Assembly: GCA_902607585.1 (NCBI GenBank)
Contig: CACLKP010000001.1
Span: forward strand, 38,896 to 102,895
Length of the DNA: 64,000 bases
Direction of reading: 5' to 3'
Source: an uncultured Pelagibacteraceae bacterium
GTDB taxonomy: Bacteria > Pseudomonadota > Alphaproteobacteria > Pelagibacterales > Pelagibacteraceae
The position numbers and the translations under genes are program-made. The notes beneath the pieces were generated by a model, which saw nothing but the letters and a program-made list of their open reading frames with translations, ran no database searches and was not told where the DNA came from. This document shows positions 61,165-64,000 of the stretch, piece by piece (position 1 is the first letter of the stretch; each line of letters begins with the position of its first letter).

Positions 61165-62289
61165 CTAAGTCAGATCATCTTGATTATGAATTTTACAGCT
61201 CATTACAATTCCTAAACCAATCATTATTGAAAGCATAGAAGAGCCACCATAGGACATAATCGGAAGAGGTGCGCCCACAATAGGTACCAACCCTAATACC
61301 ATTGCCATATTGACTGTAACATAAACAAAAAATGCAGCCGCAAAACCAAAGCAAAATAATTTTGCAAAATTGTTCTTAGACTGATTGCCTATTGCAGCAA
61401 TTCTATAAATAACCAGCGCGTAAATTAATAATAAAATAAGAGATCCAACAAAACCGAATTCTTCCGAAAATAAAGTAAATATAAAATCTGTATGTTTTTC
61501 CGGTAAATAATCCAAATAGCTCTGGCTTCCCTGCAAAAAACCTTTTCCAAAAATTCCACCCGACCCTAAAGCAATTTTTGACTGAATAATTTGATAACCA
61601 GCTCCAAGAGGATCTCTTTCTGGGTTAAAAAAAGTTAAGATTCTTGATTTTTGATAAGGTTTTAAAAATGATATACCAACTGGGATTAAGCAAATTAAAA
61701 CAATAAATGAATAAAAAAAATATTTTATTCTAAAACCAGTTAACCAAATTACGATAATCCCACTAATTGCGATTAATACAGCAGTTCCTAGATCTGGTTG
61801 TATTACAACTAAAAAGACTGGAATCATTAAGCTAAATAAAGGTATAAAAATATGCTTTATGTTATTAACATTTTGTGATGGAATTTTATAATAATATCTC
61901 GCTAAAAAAATAATTAAGGAAACTTTCATTAACTCAGAAGGTTGCAGATTAATAAAAAATAAACTTATCCAACGTTTTGAACCTGAAGCAGTAATACCAA
62001 ATGAATCGACAGCAAATAATAAGATTAACACTATAAAATAAAATAAATAAGCAGATTTATACCAAAACTGAATTCTGAAAAAAGAAATGATAATAAAAAG
62101 TAAAAAGAAAATACTAAATCGATATAGATGACTTTGGGTATGATAGGAAAAATTACCTCTTTCAGATGAATACATTGCAAAAAGACTTATTATTCCCAAT
62201 AATAAAATTAGAAAACATAGTGTAAAATCAAAAGCAAATATTTTGTCTTTTAAACTTAAATTGACTTTTTGAAAATAATTTCTTGTCAT
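61165..62289 (-). CDS. rodA: Peptidoglycan glycosyltransferase RodA
   Basis: The 374-residue membrane protein has about ten helices and SEDS-family blocks: GSKRWISLFFINLQPSELMKVSLI, VVIQPDLGTAVLI, and RDPLGAGYQIIQSKIALGSGGIFGKG with FIFTLFSEEFGF. RodA polymerises glycan strands of the side wall together with PBP2. It starts 3 bases after the mrdA stop and is cotranscribed with it. Confidence 0.96.
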   Translation of the reverse strand: MTRNYFQKVNLSLKDKIFAFDFTLCFLILLLGIISLFAMYSSERGNFSYHTQSHLYRFSIFFLLFIIISFFRIQFWYKSAYLFYFIVLILLFAVDSFGITASGSKRWISLFFINLQPSELMKVSLIIFLARYYYKIPSQNVNNIKHIFIPLFSLMIPVFLVVIQPDLGTAVLIAISGIIVIWLTGFRIKYFFYSFIVLICLIPVGISFLKPYQKSRILTFFNPERDPLGAGYQIIQSKIALGSGGIFGKGFLQGSQSYLDYLPEKHTDFIFTLFSEEFGFVGSLILLLIYALVIYRIAAIGNQSKNNFAKLFCFGFAAAFFVYVTVNMAMVLGLVPIVGAPLPIMSYGGSSMLSIMIGLGIVMSCKIHNQDDLT

Positions 62290-62292
62290 TAA

Positions 62293-64000
62293 TTATGCCT
62301 CTTGAAATAAATCTAACTGATATTTTTTTCTTAATTGATGTCTTTCTAAAACTTTTTTTATTACTTTTTTTGCAATAGGAGCTGCTCCTGAACTTCCAGT
62401 CCCCCCATGTTCCATAACAACACTAATTGCATATCTTGGGTTTTTGTAAGGCGCAAATGCAAGGAAGAGTGCGTGATCTCTTTTTTTATAAGGTAAATCT
62501 TTTTGCTTTAATTTTAATTCTCTTTCTTCTGCTGTAATGGTTCGTGTCTGAGATGTACCTGTTTTCCCTGCATATACATATTCCTTGGTTAACCTCGATC
62601 TATAAGAGGTTCCCATAGGTTCATTGGTTGCACCGTACAAAGCGTCCAAAACAAAATTAATATTTTCTTTATTTCTAAATAATCTTTTTAGATTAGGGCT
62701 ATGTTCATCTAAATTATTATTTCTAAAAGTAAATTCCTCTCTCCAGGCGTCAATAATGGGTTGAACAGCATATCTGTCATCAATTATTCTGGGTTTAATT
62801 TCATATCCTCCGTTAGCTAGTTGAGCAATCATTAAGCACAATTGTAGGGGAGTGGTTTGAAAATAACCTTGGCCAATTCCTGTAATCAAAGTTTCTCCCA
62901 AAACCCATCCTTTTCCAATATTTTTTTTTTTCCATTCTGTGTTTGGTACTACCCCTGATCTTTCTTCATTAAAAGAGCCCAAAACTTTTTTTCCTAATCC
63001 AAATTCTTTAGCTGTAATCGACATTCTATCAACTCCTAATCTTCGTGAAATTTCGTAGAAGTAAATATCGCAGGATTGTTTTATAGCACTTCTTAAATTC
63101 ATAAACCCATGACCCTTTTCTTTCCAGCAGTGGTATTTCTGACCGTAAAGTTCGATGCTCCCTCTACACTCAACAATGAGCTTAGGATTAGTCACATCAT
63201 TTTCTAAAGCTGATAATGCCACAATAGGTTTAATAGTCGAACCAGGTGGATAAAGTCCGGACATAGGTTTATTGATAAGTGGTTTTTTTTCATTCTTAAT
63301 TAAGGCCTGCCAATCTTCTTCGCTTATACCATGCACAAATTTATTTGGATTAAATGTTGGACACGATACCACGGCAACTATATCTCCAGTATATATATCC
63401 ATTACACAAACTGATCCGCTTTTATCTTTGATCAGTTCACTTGTAAATTTTTGAATCTCTTGATCTATCGTTATCCTAAAATTCTCACCCTCAATTCCTT
63501 TAACAAGTTTTAGTTCTTTAATTCTTTTTCCAAAAGCATTAACTTCGAATCTTTGGATTCCTGGTCTTCCAATAATTTCATTGTTTAATAATTTTTCTAA
63601 ACCATTTTTTCCAGTCTTTAGTCCAGGAACATTAATTTCTCTTAGTAATGCACTGTTTTCTAGATCTCTCACGCTAGTATCTGAAACATATCCCACAATA
63701 TGCGATGAAGAGCCATCCTCGGAATATTTTCTAGCTAAAGCAACCACTGGTTTTACTCCTTGCATGTCATATAAAAAAAGATTGAGTTTAGAAAATTCAG
63801 ACCAAGATAAATTATCTGAGACTATAACCGTTTCCCAAGGTTTACGTTTTTTTATTCTTTTTATTAAATTACTTCTTTTTCTAGCATTAAAATCAATCAT
63901 TTTTGATAATTTGAAAAATAACTCTTCCATATTAGGGACGTCCTCTGGAATCATGTGCAATTGAAAAGTCTGTCTATTATCAGCAATTTTTTCACCGAAA
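62293..64000 (-). CDS. mrdA: Peptidoglycan D,D-transpeptidase PBP2 (partial, N-terminus beyond window)
   Basis: The reading frame stays open to base 64000, where it encodes EKIADNRQTFQLHMIPEDVP, an internal PBP2 segment, so the true start lies outside the window. Catalytic motifs are S-x2-K in YPPGSTIKPIVAL, S-x-D in KQSCDIYFYE and K-T-G in YAGKTGTSQT. The dimerisation domain precedes them. It cross-links wall peptide stems with RodA. Confidence 0.96.
   Translation of the reverse strand, partial: FGEKIADNRQTFQLHMIPEDVPNMEELFFKLSKMIDFNARKRSNLIKRIKKRKPWETVIVSDNLSWSEFSKLNLFLYDMQGVKPVVALARKYSEDGSSSHIVGYVSDTSVRDLENSALLREINVPGLKTGKNGLEKLLNNEIIGRPGIQRFEVNAFGKRIKELKLVKGIEGENFRITIDQEIQKFTSELIKDKSGSVCVMDIYTGDIVAVVSCPTFNPNKFVHGISEEDWQALIKNEKKPLINKPMSGLYPPGSTIKPIVALSALENDVTNPKLIVECRGSIELYGQKYHCWKEKGHGFMNLRSAIKQSCDIYFYEISRRLGVDRMSITAKEFGLGKKVLGSFNEERSGVVPNTEWKKKNIGKGWVLGETLITGIGQGYFQTTPLQLCLMIAQLANGGYEIKPRIIDDRYAVQPIIDAWREEFTFRNNNLDEHSPNLKRLFRNKENINFVLDALYGATNEPMGTSYRSRLTKEYVYAGKTGTSQTRTITAEERELKLKQKDLPYKKRDHALFLAFAPYKNPRYAISVVMEHGGTGSSGAAPIAKKVIKKVLERHQLRKKYQLDLFQEA

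Noticed and set aside
1-64000. tRNA, rRNA, CRISPR arrays, insertion sequences or prophage genes
   Set aside because: No spacer exceeds about 170 bases, no repeats of spacer-repeat type or transposase genes were seen, and none of the gaps holds a cloverleaf I could recognise.

Overview
The window is dense, AT-rich bacterial DNA: genes overlap or sit a few bases apart, the longest gap without a gene is about 170 bases, and there are no insertion sequences, CRISPR arrays or recognisable RNA genes. Gene content (periplasmic-binding-protein transporters, C1 and osmolyte catabolism, 5-oxoprolinase, the Ccm system, RodA/PBP2 with bactofilin) and the short spacers fit a streamlined marine alphaproteobacterium, most likely Pelagibacterales (SAR11) or a similar low-GC lineage. 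This assignment is inferred from gene content, not from a phylogenetic marker.

Region 1 (1-10110) is a molybdenum-cofactor and formate-dehydrogenase island. Reading left, moaC, moeA, moaA, moaD and moaE follow mobA. Reading right are an IscU-like scaffold, an HPP-family membrane protein, fdhD, a NuoE-NuoF fusion subunit and the Mo-containing catalytic subunit. Two genes, moaC and the NuoE-NuoF fusion, are each broken by one frameshift. Region 2 (10111-22554) holds a FAD oxidoreductase, TspO, two SDR enzymes and a cyclopropane-fatty-acid-synthase-type lipid cluster (DUF3833, CFA synthase, DUF1365, amine-oxidase-like), then the 5-oxoprolinase genes pxpA/pxpB/pxpC with a DMT permease, and small conserved membrane or secreted proteins. 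Region 3 (22571-29640) carries two small unknowns, PrpD-family and aconitase genes, a LysE exporter, a CsaA-like protein and ArgE.

Region 4 (29643-44428) is the most interesting part: two operons back to back. The leftward one has nine genes: creatinase, an EutA-like racemase-fold protein, an ectoine-hydrolase-like M24 enzyme, a complete spermidine/putrescine-type ABC importer, a small secreted protein and an agmatinase-family ureohydrolase. Together they look like an uptake and degradation route for creatine or another guanidino/amidino osmolyte. The rightward operon encodes a flavin-dependent luciferase-like monooxygenase, a ThDP enzyme, a DUF1185 protein, an alpha/beta hydrolase and an aldehyde dehydrogenase, an unassigned catabolic pathway.

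Region 5 (44529-64000) has a branched-chain-amino-acid-type binding protein, an NCS2 permease, cytochrome c maturation genes in two convergent halves (ccmFGH and ccmDEC), a tandem winged-helix protein, a proC-livGFHM operon, grxC, msrB, a second DMT permease, a DadA-like dehydrogenase, bactofilin, rodA and the incomplete mrdA (PBP2) gene that runs off the right edge.
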